This document shows, in pieces, positions 33,601 to 47,574 of a stretch of DNA of 64,000 nt (positions are counted from its first letter, which is position 1; every line of letters begins with the position of its first letter). Location of the stretch: contig OZ024801.1 in the NCBI GenBank assembly GCA_964017045.1, positions 30,910,049 to 30,974,048 of the forward strand. Reading direction: 5' to 3'. A program made the position numbers and the translations under genes. A model generated the notes under the pieces. It made no database searches, was not told the DNA's origin, and saw only the letters and a list, made by a program, of their open reading frames with translations. The DNA comes from Omphiscola glabra. Lineage: Eukaryota > Mollusca > Gastropoda > Lymnaeidae.

Positions 33601-36600
33601 CTAAACGTCTCCTCCCCATGCCACACTTTCTTAGGACCCCCCCCCCTAAACGTCTCCTCCCCATGCCACACTTTCTTAGGACCCCCCCCTAAACGTCTCC
33701 TCCCCATGCCACACTTTCTAAGGACCCCCCCCCTAAACGTCTCCTCCCCATGCCACACTTTCTAAGGACCCCCCCCCTAAACGTCTCCTCCCCATGCCAC
33801 ACTTTCTTAGGACCCCCCCCCCTAAACGTCTCCTCCCCATGCCACACTTTCTTAGGACCCCCCCTAAACGTCTCCTCCCCATGCCACACTTTCTAAGGAC
33901 CCCCCCCCCTAAACGTCTCCTCCCCATGCCACACTTTCTTAGGACCCCCCACCCCTAAACGTCTCCTCCCCATGCCACACTTTCTTAGGACCCCCCCTAA
34001 ACGTCTCCTCCCCATGCCACACTTTCTTAGGACCCCTCCCCTAAACGTCTCCTCCCCATGCCACACTTTTTTAGGACCCCCCCCCCTAAACGTCTCCTCC
34101 CCATGCCACACTTTCTTAGGACCCCTCCCCTAAACGTCTCCTCCCCATGCCACACTTTTTTAGGACCCCCCCCTAAACGTCTCCTCCCCATGTCACACTT
34201 TTTAAGGACCCCCCCCTAAACGTCTCCTCCCCATGCCACACTTTCTAAGGACCCCCCTCCCCTAAACGTCTCCTCCCCATGCCACACTTTCTAAGGACCC
34301 CCCCTAAACGTCTCCTCCCCATGCCACACTTTCTAAGGACCCCCCCTAAACGTCTCCTCCCCATGCCACACTTTCTAAGGACCCCCCCTAAACGTCTCCT
34401 CCCCATGCCACACTTTCTAAGGACCCCCCCTAAACGTCTCCTCCCCATGCCACACTTTCTAAGGACCCCCCCCCCTAAACGTCTCCTCCCCATGCCACAC
34501 TTTCTAAGGACCCCCCCTAAACGTCTCCTCCCCATGCCACACTTTCTTAGGACCCCCCCCCAAACGTCTCCTCCCAATGCCACACTTTCTAAGGACCCCC
34601 CCCCTAAACGTCTCCTCCCCATGCCACACTTTCTAAGGACCCCCCCCCCCCTAAACGTCTCCTCCCCATGCCACACTTTCTAAGGCCCCCCCCCTAAATG
34701 TCTCCTCCCCATGCCACACTTTCTAAGGACCCCCCCTAAACGTCTCCTCCCCATGCCACACTTTCTAAGTACCCCCCCCCCCTAAACGTCTCCTCCCCAT
34801 GCCACACTTTCTAAGAACCCCCCCCCCCCTAAACGTCTCCTCCCCATGCCTAACTTTCTAAGGACCCCCCCCCTAAACGTCTCCTCCCCATGCCACACTT
34901 TCTTAGGACCCCCCTAAACGTCTCCTCCCCATGCCACACTTTCTAAGGACCCCCCCCCCTAAACGTCTCATCCCCATGCCACACTTTTTTAGGACCCCCC
35001 TAAACGTCTCCTCCCCATGCCACACTTTCTTAGGACCCCCCCTAAACGTCTCCTCCCCATGCCACACTTTCTTAGGACCCCCCCCCCTAAACGTCTCCTC
35101 CCCATGCCACACTTTCTTAGGACCCCCCCCTAAACGTCTCCTCCCCATGCCACACTTTCTTAGGACCCCCCCCTAAACGTCTCCTCCCCATGCCACACTT
35201 TCTAAGGACCCCCCTAAACGTCTCCTCCCCATGCCACACTTTCTAAGGACCCCCCCCTAAGCGTCTCCTCCCCATGCCACACTTTCTTAGGACCCCCCCT
35301 AAACGTCTCCTCCCCATGCAACACTTTCTAAGGACCCCCCCCTAAACGTCTCCTCCCCATGCCACACTTTCTTAGGACCCCCCCCTAAACGTCTCCTCCC
35401 CATGCCACACTTTCTTAGGACCCCCCCCCTAAACGTCTCCTCCCCATGCCACACTTTCTAAGGACCCCCCCTAAACGTCTCCTCCCCATGCTACACTTTC
35501 TTAAGCCCCCCCCCTAAACGTCTCCTCCCCATGCCACACTTTCTTAGGACCCCCCCCCTAAACGTCTCCTCCCCATGCCACACTTTCTAAGGACCCCCCC
35601 CCTTAAACGTCTCCTCCCCATGCCACACTTTCTAAGGACCCCCACCTAAACGTCTCCTCCCCATGCCACACTTTCTTAGGACCCCCCCCCCTAAACGTCT
35701 CCTCCCCATGCCACACTTTCTTAGGACCCCCCCCCCTAAACGTCTCCTCCCCATGCCACACTTTCTTAGGACCCCCCCCTAAAAGTCTCCTCCCCATGCC
35801 ACACTTTCTTAGGACCCCCCCCCCCTAAACGTCTCCTCCCCATGCCACACTTTCTTAGGACCCCCCCCCCCTAAACGTCTCCTCCCCATGCCACACTTTC
35901 TAAGGACCCCCCCCTAAACGTCTCCTCCCCATGCCACACTTTCTTAGGACCCCCCCTAAACGTCTCCTCCCCATGCCACACTTTCTTAGGACCCCCCCCT
36001 AAACTTCTTCTCCCCATGCCACACTTTCTTAGGACCCCCCCTAAACGTCTCCTCCCCATGCCACACTTTCTTAGGACCCCCCCCCTAAACGTCTCCTCCC
36101 CATGCCACACTTTCTAAGGACCCCCCCTAAACGTCTCCTCCCCATGCCACACTTTCTAAGGACCCCCCCCCCCTAAACGTCTCCTCCCCATGCCACACTT
36201 TCTTAGGACCCCCCCTAAACGTCTCCTCCCCATGCCACACTTTCTAAGGACCCCCCCCCTAAACGTCTCCTCCCCATGCCACACTTTCTTAGGACCCCCC
36301 CCCTAAACGTCTCCTCCCCATGCCACACTTTCTTAGGACCCCCCCCCTAAACGTCTCCTCCCCATGCAACACTTTCTTAGGACCCCCCCCTAAACGTCTC
36401 CTCCCCATGCCACACTTTCTAAGGACCCCCCCCCCCTTAAACGTCTCCTCCCCATGCCACACTTTCTAAGGACCCCCCCTAAACGTCTCCTCCCCATGCC
36501 ACACTTTCTTAGGACCCCCCCCCCAAACGTCTCCTCCCCATGCCACACTTTCTTAGGACCCCCCCCCTAAACGTCTCCTCCCCATGCCACACTTTCTTAG

Positions 36601-39600
36601 GACCCCCCTAAACGTCTCCTCCCCATGCCACACTTTCTAAGGACCCCCCCCCCTAAACGTCTCATCCCCATGCCACACTTTTTTAGGACCCCCCCTAAAC
36701 GTCTCCTCCCCATGCCACACTTTCTTAGGACCCCCCCTAAACGTCTCCTCCCCATGCCACACTTTCTTAGGACCCCCCCCCCTAAACGTCTCCTCCCCAT
36801 GCCACACTTTCTTTGGACCCCCCCCTAAACGTCTCCTCCCCATGCCACACTTTCTTAGGACCCCCCCCCTAAACGTCTCCTCCCCATGCCACACTTTCTA
36901 AGGACCCCCCTAAACGTCTCCTCCCCATGCCACACTTTCTAAGGACCCCCCCCTAAGCGTCTCCTCCCCATGCCACACTTTCTTAGGACCCCCCCCTAAA
37001 CGTCTCCTCCCCATGCAACACTTTCTAAGGACCCCCCCCTAAACGTCTCCTCCCCATGCCACACTTTCTTAGGACCCCCCCCTAAACGTCTCCTCCCCAT
37101 GCCACACTTTCTTAGGACCCCCCCCCTAAACGTCTCCTCCCCATGCCACACTTTCTAAGGACCCCCCCTAAACGTCTCCTCCCCATGCTACACTTTCTTA
37201 AGCCCCTCCCCTAAACGTCTCCTCCCCATGCCACACTTTCTTAGGACCCCCCCCCTAAACGTCTCCTCCCCATGCCACACTTTCTAAGGACCCCCCCCCC
37301 TTAAACGTCTCCTCCCCATGCCACACTTTCTAAGGACCCCCACCTAAACGTCTCCTCCCCATGCCACACTTTCTTAGGACCCCCCCCCCTAAACGTCTCC
37401 TCCCTATGCCACACTTTCTTAGGACCCCCCCCCCCTAAACGTCTCCTCCCCATGCCACACTTTCTTAGGACCCCCCCCTAAAAGTCTCCTCCCCATGCCA
37501 CACTTTCTTAGGACCCCCCCCCTAAACGTCTCCTCCCCATGCCACACTTTCTTAGGACCCCCCCCCCCCTAAACGTCTCCTCCCCATGCCACACTTTCTA
37601 AGGACCCCCCCCTAAACGTCTCCTCCCCATGCCACACTTTCTTAGGACCCCCCCTAAACGTCTCCTCCCCATGCCACACTTTCTTAGGACCCCCCCTAAA
37701 CTTCTTCTCCCCATGCCACACTTTCTTAGGACCCCCCCTAAACGTCTCCTCCCCATGCCACACTTTCTTAGGACCCCCCCCCCTAAACGTCTCCTCCCCA
37801 TGCCACACTTTCTAAGGACCCCCCCTAAACGTCTCCTCCCCATGCCACACTTTCTAAGGACCCCCCCCCCTAAACGTCTCCTCCCCATGCCACACTTTCT
37901 TAGGACCCCCCCTAAACGTCTCCTCCCCATGCCACACTTTCTAAGGACCCCCCCCCTAAACGTCTCCTCCCCATGCCACACTTTCTTAGGACCCCCCCCC
38001 CTAAACGTCTCCTCCCCATGCCACACTTTCTTAGGACCCCCCCCCCTAAACGTCTCCTCCCCATGCAACACTTTCTTAGGACCCCCCCCTAAACGTCTCC
38101 TCCCCATGCCACACTTTCTAAGGACCCCCCCCCTTAAACGTCTCCTCCCCATGCCACACTTTCTAAGGACCCCCCCTAAACGTCTCCTCCCCATGCCACA
38201 CTTTCTTAGGACCCCCCCCCCCCAAACGTCTCCTCCCCATGCCACACTTTCTTAGGACCCCCCCCCTAAACGTCTCCTCCCCATGCCACTTTCTTAGGAC
38301 CCCCCCCCCCTAAACGTCTCCTCCCCATGCCACACTTTCTTAGGACCCCCCCCCCTAAACGTCTCCTCCCCATGCCACACTTTCTTAGGACCCCCCCCTA
38401 AACGTCTCCTCCCCATGCCAAACTTTCTTAGAACCCCCCCCCTAAACTTATTCTCCCCATGCCACACTTTCTAAGGACCCCCCCCCTAAACGTCTCCTCC
38501 CCATGCCACACTTTCTAAGGACCCCCCCCCCTAAACGTCTCGTCCCCATGCCACACTTTCTAAGGACCCCCCCCCCCTAAACGTCTCCTCCCCATGCCAC
38601 ACTTTCTAAGGACCCCCCCCCCTAAACGTCTCCTCCCCATGCCACACTTTCTAAGGACCCCTCCCCCCTAAACGTCTCCTCCCCATGCCACACTTTCTAA
38701 GGACCCCCCCTAAACGTCTCCTCCCCATGCCACACTTTCTAAGGACCCCCCCCCCCTAAACGTCTCCTCCCCATGCCACACTTTCTAAGGACCCCCCCCC
38801 CTAAACGTCTCCTCCCCATGCCACACTTTCTAAGGACCCCCCCCCTAAACGTCTCCTCCCCATGCCACACTTTCCTAGGACCCCCCCCCTAAACGTCTCC
38901 TCCCCATGCCACACTTTCTAAGGACCCCCCACCTAAACGTCTCCTCCCCATGCCACACTTTCTTAGGACCCCCCCCCCTAAACGTCTCCTCCCCATGCCA
39001 CACTTTCTTAGGACCCCCCCCCCCTAAACGTCTCCTCCCCATGCCACACTTTCTTAGAACCCCCCCCTAAACGTCTCCTCCCCATGCCACACTTTCTTAG
39101 GACCCCCCCCTAAACGTCTCCTCCCCATGCCACACTTTCTAAGGACCCCCCCTAAACGTCTCCTCCCCATGCCACACTTTCTTAGGACCCCCCCCCTAAA
39201 CGTCTCCTCCCCATGCCACACTTTCTTAGGACCCCCCCCCTAAACGTCTCCTCCCCATGCCACACTTTCTAAGGACCCCCCCTAACGTCTCCTCCCCATG
39301 CCACACTTTCTAAGGACCCCCCCCCCTAAACGTCTCCTCCCCATGCCACACTTTCTAAGGACCCCCCCCCCTAAACGTCTCCTCCCCATGCCACACTTTC
39401 TTAGGACCCCCCCTAAACGTCTCCTCCCCATGCCACACTTTCTAAGGACCCCCCCCCTAAACGTCTCCTCCCCATGCCACACTTTCTTAGGACCCCCCCC
39501 TAAACGTCTCCTCCCCATGCCACACTTTCTAAGGACCCCCCCCTAAACGTCTCCTCCCCATGCCACACTTTCTTAGGACCCCCCTAAACGTCTCCTCCCC

Positions 39601-42600
39601 ATGCCACACTTTCTTAGGACCCCCCTAAACGTCTCCTCCCCATGCCACACTTTCTTAGGACCCCCCCCCCTAAACGTCTCCTCCCCATGCCACACTTTCT
39701 AAGGACCCCCCATAAACGTCTCCTCCCCATGCCACACTTTCTTAAGACCCCCCCCCCTAAACGTCTCCTCCCCATGCCACACTTTCTTAGGACCCCCCCC
39801 CTAAACGTCTCATCCCCATGCCACACTTTCTTAGGACCCCCCCCCCTAAACGTCTCCTCCCCATGCCACACTTTCTTAGGACCCCCCCCCCTAAACGTCT
39901 CCTCCCCATGCCACACTTTCTTAGGACCCCCCCCTAAACGTCTCCTCCCCATGCCACACTTTCTTAGGACCCCCCCCCCAAACGTCTCCTCCCCATGCCA
40001 CACTTTCTAAGGACCCCCCCCCCTAAACGTCTCCTCCCCATGCCACACTTTCTAAGGACCCCCCCCCTAAACGTCTCCTCCCCATGCCACACTTTCTTAG
40101 GACCCCCCCTAAACGTCTCCTCCCCATACCACACTTTCTTAGGACCCCCCCCCCTAAACGTCTCCTCCCCATGCCACACTTTCTTAGGACCCCCCCCTAA
40201 ACGTCTCCTCCCCATGCCACACTTTCTTAGGACCCCCCCTAAACGTCTCCTCCCCATGCCACACTTTCTTAGGACCCCCCCCCCCCTAAACGTCTCCTCC
40301 CCATGCCACACTTTCTAAGGACCCCCCCCCCTAAACGTCTCCTCCCATTGCCACACTTTCTAAGGACCCCCCCCCAAACGTCTCCTCCCCATGCCACACT
40401 TTCTTAGGACCCCCCCTAAACGTCTCCTCCCCATGCGACACTTTCTTAGGAGCCCCCCCCTAAACGTCTCCTCCCCATGCCACACTTTCTAAGGACCCCC
40501 TCTAAACGTCTCCTCCCCATGCCACACTTTCTTAGGACCCCCCCTAAACGTCTCCTCCCCATGCCACACTTTCTAAGGACCCCCCCCCCCTAAACGTCTC
40601 CTCCCCATGCCACACTTTCTAAGGACCCCCCCTAAACGTCTCCTCCCCATGCCACACTTTCTTAGGACCCCCCCCCCTAAACGTCTCCTCCCCATGCCAC
40701 ACTTTCTTAGGACCCCCCCCCCTAAACGTCTCCTCCCCATGCCACACTTTCTAAGGACCCCCCCCCTAAACGTCTCCTCCCCATGCCACACTTTCTTAGG
40801 ACCCCCCCCCTAAACGTCTCCTCCCCATGCCACACTTTCTTAGGACCCCCCCTAAACGTCTCCTCCCCATGCCACACTTTCTAAGGACCCCCCCCCCTAA
40901 ACATCTCCTCCCCATGCCACACTTTCTTAGGACCCCCCACCCCTAAACGTCTCCTCCCCATGCCACACTTTCTTAGGACCCCCCCTAAACGTCTCCTCCC
41001 CATGCCACACTTTCTTAGGACCCCTCCCCTAAACGTCTCCTCCCCATGCCACACTTTCTTAGGACCCCCCCCCCCTAAACGTCTCCTCCCCTTGTCACAC
41101 TTTTTAAGGACCCCCCCCTAAACGTCTCCTCCCCATGCCACACTTTCTAAGGACCCCCCTCCCCTAAACGTCTCCTCCCCATGCCACACTTTCTAAGGAC
41201 CCCCCCTAAACGTCTCCTCCCCATGCCACACTTTCTAAGGACCCCCCTAAACGTCTCCTCCCCATGCCACACTTTCTAAGGACCCCCACCCTAAACGTCT
41301 CCTCCCCATGCCACACTTTCTAAGGACCCCCCCCCTAAACGTCTCCTCCCCATGCCACACTTTCTAAGGACCCCCCCCTAAACGTCTCCTCCCCATGCCA
41401 CACTTTCTAAGGACCCCCCCTAAACGTCTCCTCCCCATGCCACACTTTCTTAGGACCCCCCCCTAAACGTCTCCTCCCCATGCCACACTTTCTAAGGACC
41501 CCCCCCTAAACGTCTCCTCCCCATGCCACACTTTCTAAGGACCCCCCCCTAAACGTCTCCTCCCCATGCCACACTTTCTAAGGACCCCCCCCCCTAAATG
41601 TCTCCTCCCCATGCCACACTTTCTAAGGACCCCCCCTAAACGTCTCCTCCCCATGCCACACTTTCTAAGTACCCCCCCCCCCCTAAACGTCTCCTCCCCA
41701 TGCCACACTTTCTAAGAACCCCCCCCCCTAAACGTCTCCTCCCCATGCCACACTTTCTAAGGACCCCCCCCCTAAACGTCTCCTCCCCATGCCACACTTT
41801 CTTAGGACCCCCCTAAACGTCTCCTCCCCATGCCACACTTTCTAAGGCCCCCCCCCTAAACGTCTCATCCCCATGCCACACTTTTTTAGGACCCCCCCCC
41901 CTAAACGTCTCCTCCCCATGCCACACTTTCTTAGGACCCCCCCTAAACGTCTCCTCCCCATGCCACACTTTCTTAGGACCCCCCCCCCTAAACGTCTCCT
42001 CCCCATGCCACACTTTCTTAGGACCCCCCCCTAAACGTCTCCTCCCCATGCCACACTTTCTTAGGACCCCCCCCTAAACGTCTCCTCCCCATGCCACACT
42101 TTCTAAGGACCCCCCCTAAACGTCTCCTCCCCATGCCACACTTTCTAAGGACCCCCCCCTAAGCGTCTCCTCCCCATGCCACACTTTCTTAGGACCCCCC
42201 CCCCTAAACGTCTCCTCCCCATGCCACACTTTCTAAGGACCCCCCCCCTAAACGTCTCCTCCCCATGCCACACTTTCTTAGGACCCCCCCCCCTAAACGT
42301 CTCCTCCCCATGCCACACTTTCTTAGGACCCCCCCCTAAACGTCTCCTCCCCATGCCACACTTTCTAAGGACCCCCCCTAAACGTCTCCTCCCCATGCCA
42401 CACTTTCTTAAGCCCCCCCCTAAACGTCTCCTCCCCATGCAACACTTTCTTAGGACCCCCCCCCCTAAACGTCTCCTCCCCATGCCACACTTTCTAAGGA
42501 CCCCCCCCCCCTTAAACGTCTCCTCCCCATGCCACACTTTCTAAGGACCCCCCCCTAAACGTCTCCTCCCCATGCCACACTTTCTTAGGACCCCCCCCCC

Positions 42601-44096
42601 CTAAACGTCTCCTCACCATGCCACACTTTCTTAGGACCCCCCCCCCTAAACGTCTCCTCCCCATGCCACACTTTCTTAGGACCCCCCCCCTAAACGTCTC
42701 CTCCCCATGCCACACTTTCTTAGGACCCCCCCCCTAAACGTCTCCTCCCCATGCCACACTTTCTTAGGACCCCCCCCCTAAACGTCTCTTCCCCATGCCA
42801 CACTTTCTAAGGACCCCCCCCCCCTAAACGTCTCCTCCCCATGCCACACTTTCTTAGGACCCCCCCTAAACGTCTCCTCCCCATGCCACACTTTCTTAGG
42901 ACCCCCCCCTAAACTTCTTCTCCCCATGCCACACTTTCTTAGGACCCCCCCTAAACGTCTCCTCCCCATGCCACACTTTCTTAGGACCCCCCCCTAAACG
43001 TCTCCTCCCCATGCCACACTTTCTAAGGACCCCCCCTAAACGTCTCCTCCCCATGCCACACTTTCTAAGGACCCCCCCCCTAAACGTCTCCTCCCCATGC
43101 CACACTTTCTTAGGACCCCCCCCTAAACGTCTCCTCCCCATGCCACACTTTCTAAGGACCCCCCCCCTAAACGTCTCCTCCCCATGCCACACTTTCTTAG
43201 GACCCCCCCCTAAACGTCTCCTCCCCATGCCACACTTTCTAAGGACCCCCCCCCCTAAACGTCTCCTCCCCATGCCACACTTTCTTAGGACCCCCCCCCT
43301 AAACGTCTCCTCCCCATGCCACACTTTCTTAGGACCCCCCCTAAACGTCTCCTCCCCATGCCACACTTTCTAAGGACCCCCCCTAAACGTCTCCTCCCCA
43401 TGCCACACTTTCTTAGGACCCCCCCCCTAAACGTCTCCTCCCCATGCAACACTTTCTTAGGACCCCCCCCTAAACGTCTCCTCCCCATGCCACACTTTCT
43501 AAGGACCCCCCCCCTTAAACGTCTCCTCCCCATGCCACACTTTCTAAGGACCCCCCCTAAACGTCTCCTCCCCATGCCACACTTTCTTAGGACCCCCCCC
43601 AAACGTCTCCTCCCCATGCCACACTTTCTTAGGACCCCCCCCCTAAACGTCTCCTCCCCATGCCACACTTTCTTAGGACCCCCCCCCCTAAACGTCTCCT
43701 CCCCATGCCACACTTTCTTAGGACCCCCCCCTAAACGTCTCCTCCCCATGCCACACTTTCTTAGGAACCCCCCCCCCCTAAACGTCTCCTCCCCATGCCA
43801 CACTTTCTAAGGACCCCCCCCCTAAACGTCTCCTCCCCATGCCACACTTTCTTAGGACCCCCCCCTAAACGTCTCCTCCTCATGCCAAACTTTCTTAGAA
43901 CCCCCCCCCCCCTAAACGTCTCCTCCCCATGCCACACTTTCTTAGGACCCCCCCCCCCTAAACGTCTCCTCCCCATGCCACACTTTCTAAGGACCCCCCC
44001 CCTAAACGTCTCCTCCCATGCCACACTTTCTTAGGGACCCCCCCCCCTAAACGTCTCCTCCCCATGCCACACTTTCTTAGGACCCCCCCCCCCCCC
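30632..44096. repeat. Giant C-tract minisatellite, about 43-bp unit, roughly 310 copies
   Basis: The core of 35 bases is TAAACGTCTCCTCCCCATGC followed by CACACTTTCTAAGGA or CACACTTTCTTAGGA. A C-run of about 5 to 14 separates each core. The array is uninterrupted for 13.4 kb, and the copy number is estimated from length over period. Variant units (CTCATCCCC, AACTTCTTCTCC, ATGCAACAC, CTTAAACG, CTAAGTACC) recur in the same order in several blocks, showing internal duplications. Numerous frames in both directions (repeats of MPHFLRTPPKRLLP or MGRRRLGGVLRKCG) open and close with C-run length and are artefacts. The array lies 5' of the formin coding start. Confidence 0.97.
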
Positions 44097-44654
44097 GCCC
44101 CGATTTTTTTTTAAATCTCTCCCGAATGTGAAGTACTTTACGGACGGACCCCTTCATCACTTTACAGCACCAGTAAAAAACCGAAAATGATTTCCTATGA
44201 TTTTTCCAGAAATCGAAACTAGTTCAGAAAATTAAAATGACAGATTTCCCTACCTGTGTCAGGGTGTTCCTAAAACTCCAGCGCACTGTGCGGTGCACAT
44301 CTCGAATGCCCGGTGGGCGCCGAGAGTTTCACACACAGATCGAGTTTCTCATAAAATGTTAATTACAATTCAGTATACAAAAATAGGTGCATTGTTTGGT
44401 ATGACTTTGAAGCCGTGACCCTTGACCCCCGCACCCCACACATACGACTATAACTATAAGATGTGGGAGTGGGGGCGATGAACTTTGTAATGTATCGTTT
44501 AATACAAAATTATTTTTTTAGATTTTTTTTGTAAATCTCCACTTGGCCGATAACAATATTGGCTTGCCACAATGGTCGTCTTACTGATAACGCGAGATGT
44601 ATTGTTGGGGTGTGCGGAGGCGAAGCAGGTAGAACAATCAACAGTAGCTGGGAT
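44097..44654. other. Unique DNA with a possible minus-strand donor
   Basis: Single-copy sequence just outside the giant array. CTGACACAG|GTAGGG on minus (44254) follows a GC-richer patch (44255-44345) and could be the end of an untranslated upstream exon. No coding signal. Confidence 0.4.
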
Positions 44655-44975
44655 TAACAGGGGTCAGGTCAAACTGGGACAGGGCTCTGGGACGGACGAC
44701 AGGGCCATGAACGGGGCTCTTGGACGGGGCTCTGTCTTGGGACGGTGCTCTGGGACGGACGACGGGGCCCTCGGACGGGGCTCTATGTTGGCACGGGGTC
44801 CTGGGAAGGACGACGGGGTCCTGCGAAGGACGACGGGGTCCTGGGACGGGGTTCTTGGACAGGGCTCTATGTTGGTACGGGGTTCTGGGGCGGACGACGG
44901 GGTTGTGGGACGTAGCTCCATGGTGGGGCTCTGTGTTGGGACGGGGCTCTGTCTTGTGACGGGGCTATGTTGTTG
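44655..44975. repeat. Degenerate GC-rich repeat
   Basis: Imperfect units combine GGGGCTCTGGGACGGACGAC with GGGGTCCTGGGA and TCTATGTTGG variants, of mixed length (about 22-60 bp). The 151-codon plus frame and 146-codon minus frame across it are most likely repeat translation. Confidence 0.8.
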
Positions 44976-46163
44976 GGGCTGGTTGAGGTGTACGGAAAAA
45001 AATTCCGATAAAAAAAATAAATTTTGAAGTGTATCCCTCCGACTCCAGCAATCGACGTCATGAAAAGCGTTCTGATTCGCCTCAGTCAGTCTCTCGATGG
45101 ACATTCACAGTGCTTCTCAACTTTAGATTTATGAGCCAGGGGGGTAAAAAAAACAAGCTAGAAAATCTAAAACAATCCTACTTAAAGTGGTGGTCAGCGG
45201 ATTGGCCCCGATACATAAAGCGCCCCCCCCCCCGCCGCGCGTCAAGTCGCCGGTCCGTGAAAGGTGACGAAATGTTAAAAGATTGAAACGTATCAATAAA
45301 TCAATAAATTTGGCAGCGGTCCCCTGCCGGTAGATAACACTGAAACATTTGAGAAGCCCTGTCTCTAGCATACTATAACTATAAGGACTGATCAGGTCCG
45401 ACATAACAATTTCTGCCCCAACGCCCCCCTCCCCCCTTTTCCAATGACCTGTCTTAAATTTTACACCATAACCTATGTTAGATCAACCATACGATTAATC
45501 AGTTCATTTCATTTATTTATCACATCGATCTACTAAAAAAAGTGTGGTTGCAAGTGCGTAGAGGATATTAACAATTTGTTTTTATTTTATAATAATTTTC
45601 AAGTTTCTTAATGCGGAAACTTTTGAGTTGTTTTTGTTTTTTTTAATAAACTTTGCGTGAAAAGTTTTATGAGTAAAGTTGAATTTCCTACATTATTATT
45701 AAAAAAAGGTTTTCTCTATTAAGTAATCAAAATAATTGTGGTACATGGATATTCGTTTTCCAATTTTTCACCATTCCAAATTCTTGGCCATTAAAACGAA
45801 TTAATAATCTCTTCAATAATGTTGATGTACTTTATTATTAGAACGCACGACTCGGCTCGAGAAGTCATGGTTTGAACCAAAAGAAATGACACTCATAAAA
45901 TAAAGAGCAATTCACGTCACGTCTACGAGACCCCCCCCCCCCCCCCCCCCAAAATCCCACATACACACACTTCTTCACAACTTTGATTCGCACAGCAGTT
46001 TTAAGTATTTACATCCTATAAAACTATAGATTTATATAATAAATGAAAGTGACTCACATTTTAAAAAAACAACGGTTACAGTCGCAGTAGACGAGACTTA
46101 AGTCCACACATTAAATGTCGCTATTAATTAATGCTGCTGTTACTGTTAGTTTTAGCTCACAAA
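44976..46163. other. Unique non-coding DNA
   Basis: No gene recognised. C-runs at 45222-45232 and 45931-45950, otherwise AT-rich. Confidence 0.55.
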
Positions 46164-46390
46164 TCTTAGTGCACAGTCTTAGTGCACAGTCTTAGTGCAC
46201 AGTCTTAGTGCAGTCTTAGTGCACAGTCTTAGTGCACAGTCTTAGTGCACAGTCTTAGTGCAGTCTTAGTGCACAGTCTTAGTGCACAGTCTTAGTCCAC
46301 AGTCTTAGTGCACAGTCTTAGTGTACAGTCTTAAAGCACGATCCTAATGCACAATCCTAATGCACAATCCTAATGCACCATCTTAATGCA
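46164..46390. repeat. 13-bp repeat, about 17 copies
   Basis: The unit is CAGTCTTAGTGCA, with two identical 11-bp short units, then AATCCTAATGCA variants at the right end. Confidence 0.93.
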
Positions 46391-47251
46391 CACACAGCTT
46401 GATCCGGTTCACCAGGCAATATGGAGCATCAATGTTATCTTCCGACTTTACTTTTTAAGTTACTGGTCTGAAATCATCACCCGGCAATGCCTCTTCTGTA
46501 CTTAATCGTGTCGTGATGCTCAGGGGGTTTCATCGCTCAGTGGCGTCTGTGACTGTTGGGTGGGCTTGTGTTAAGTGTCGAAGTCCCGCCCCCTTCCCCC
46601 CTCCCCTTTCCACAACTCCCCCCTTACCCCCCCCCCCCCCCATAAACCCGAAGTATTAATACTTGAAGGATTAGATGTGTAACATTACTGATGACAGCTC
46701 AGGGGCTGTATTCAAATTACCCTTTGAATTCGTTACATCATAGCTGCTTTCCCCCCCCCCCCCCCACACCACACTTCGATTAGGCATGAAACTTAATTGG
46801 TCCGTTTTCAATTGTGGAGTAACTGTGGTAACAAGTTTTCGGAGCCCTGTCCTGTATTTCTGTTAGTGGTGGGAAACCTACAGCAACGCCGCTGAATTAT
46901 TCCCCACACCCTTCCCCCCTCTCTTTCTGTCTTTATCACCCCGACACACACACACACACTCACGCACACACTACCCCTGACACGGACAAACACACCACCA
47001 ACAGTACCACCACACTCACATACCACGGGAATTTCGGCGTCTGCATTCATCAGGCGCATAAAAAAACGTTCGGATGCGCAGTGTTTCATTTAGTGGTTAC
47101 CATGACAACGCCATGCGTGCAGTTGGCGCTAAAAGGAATGGTGGCACAGACTTACATCACCCATTCAGCCACACACAAAAAATCGTCTTCATCCCCCCCC
47201 CCCCGGGGCGGCCTTATCACATATCTTCTCTTATACTTTTTGTATTAACTG
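46391..47251. other. Non-coding DNA with C-tracts
   Basis: C-runs near 46628-46641, 46751-46765 and 47192-47203, and a CA tract at 46944-46958. No gene recognised. Confidence 0.55.
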
Positions 47252-47544
47252 ATAACCTATGCTACTCCCTTGTTAACATATGGTACTATTTAGTTAACCT
47301 ATGCTACTCCAATGTTAACCTATGCTAACCCTCTTGTTAAAATATGCTACTCCCTTGTTAACCCACGCTACCCCCTTGTTAACCTATGCTACTCCCTTGT
47401 TAACATATGCGACTACCTTTTTAACCTACTACTCCCTTGTTATTTTATGCCACTCCAATGTTAACCCTATGCCACCCTGATGTTAACATATGCTACTCCC
47501 TTTTAACATATACTACTCCATTGTTAACCTACGCTACCCTTTGT
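47252..47544. repeat. Degenerate 21-bp repeat, about 14 copies
   Basis: The unit is CTCCCTTGTTAACCTATGCT followed by A, with frequent ATATGCT, CCAATG and CCACCC changes. Confidence 0.88.
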
Positions 47545-47574
47545 TGAAGGAGGTGCGTTCGAATAACAGGTGGA

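Noticed and set aside
30632..44096. Dozens of 60-215 codon frames on both strands
   Set aside because: All are translations of the C-tract minisatellite. Their starts and ends track C-run length, not gene structure.
44572..45104. Overlapping 151- and 146-codon frames on opposite strands
   Set aside because: They cover a degenerate GC-rich repeat. The peptide words recur in step with the repeat and no domain is visible.
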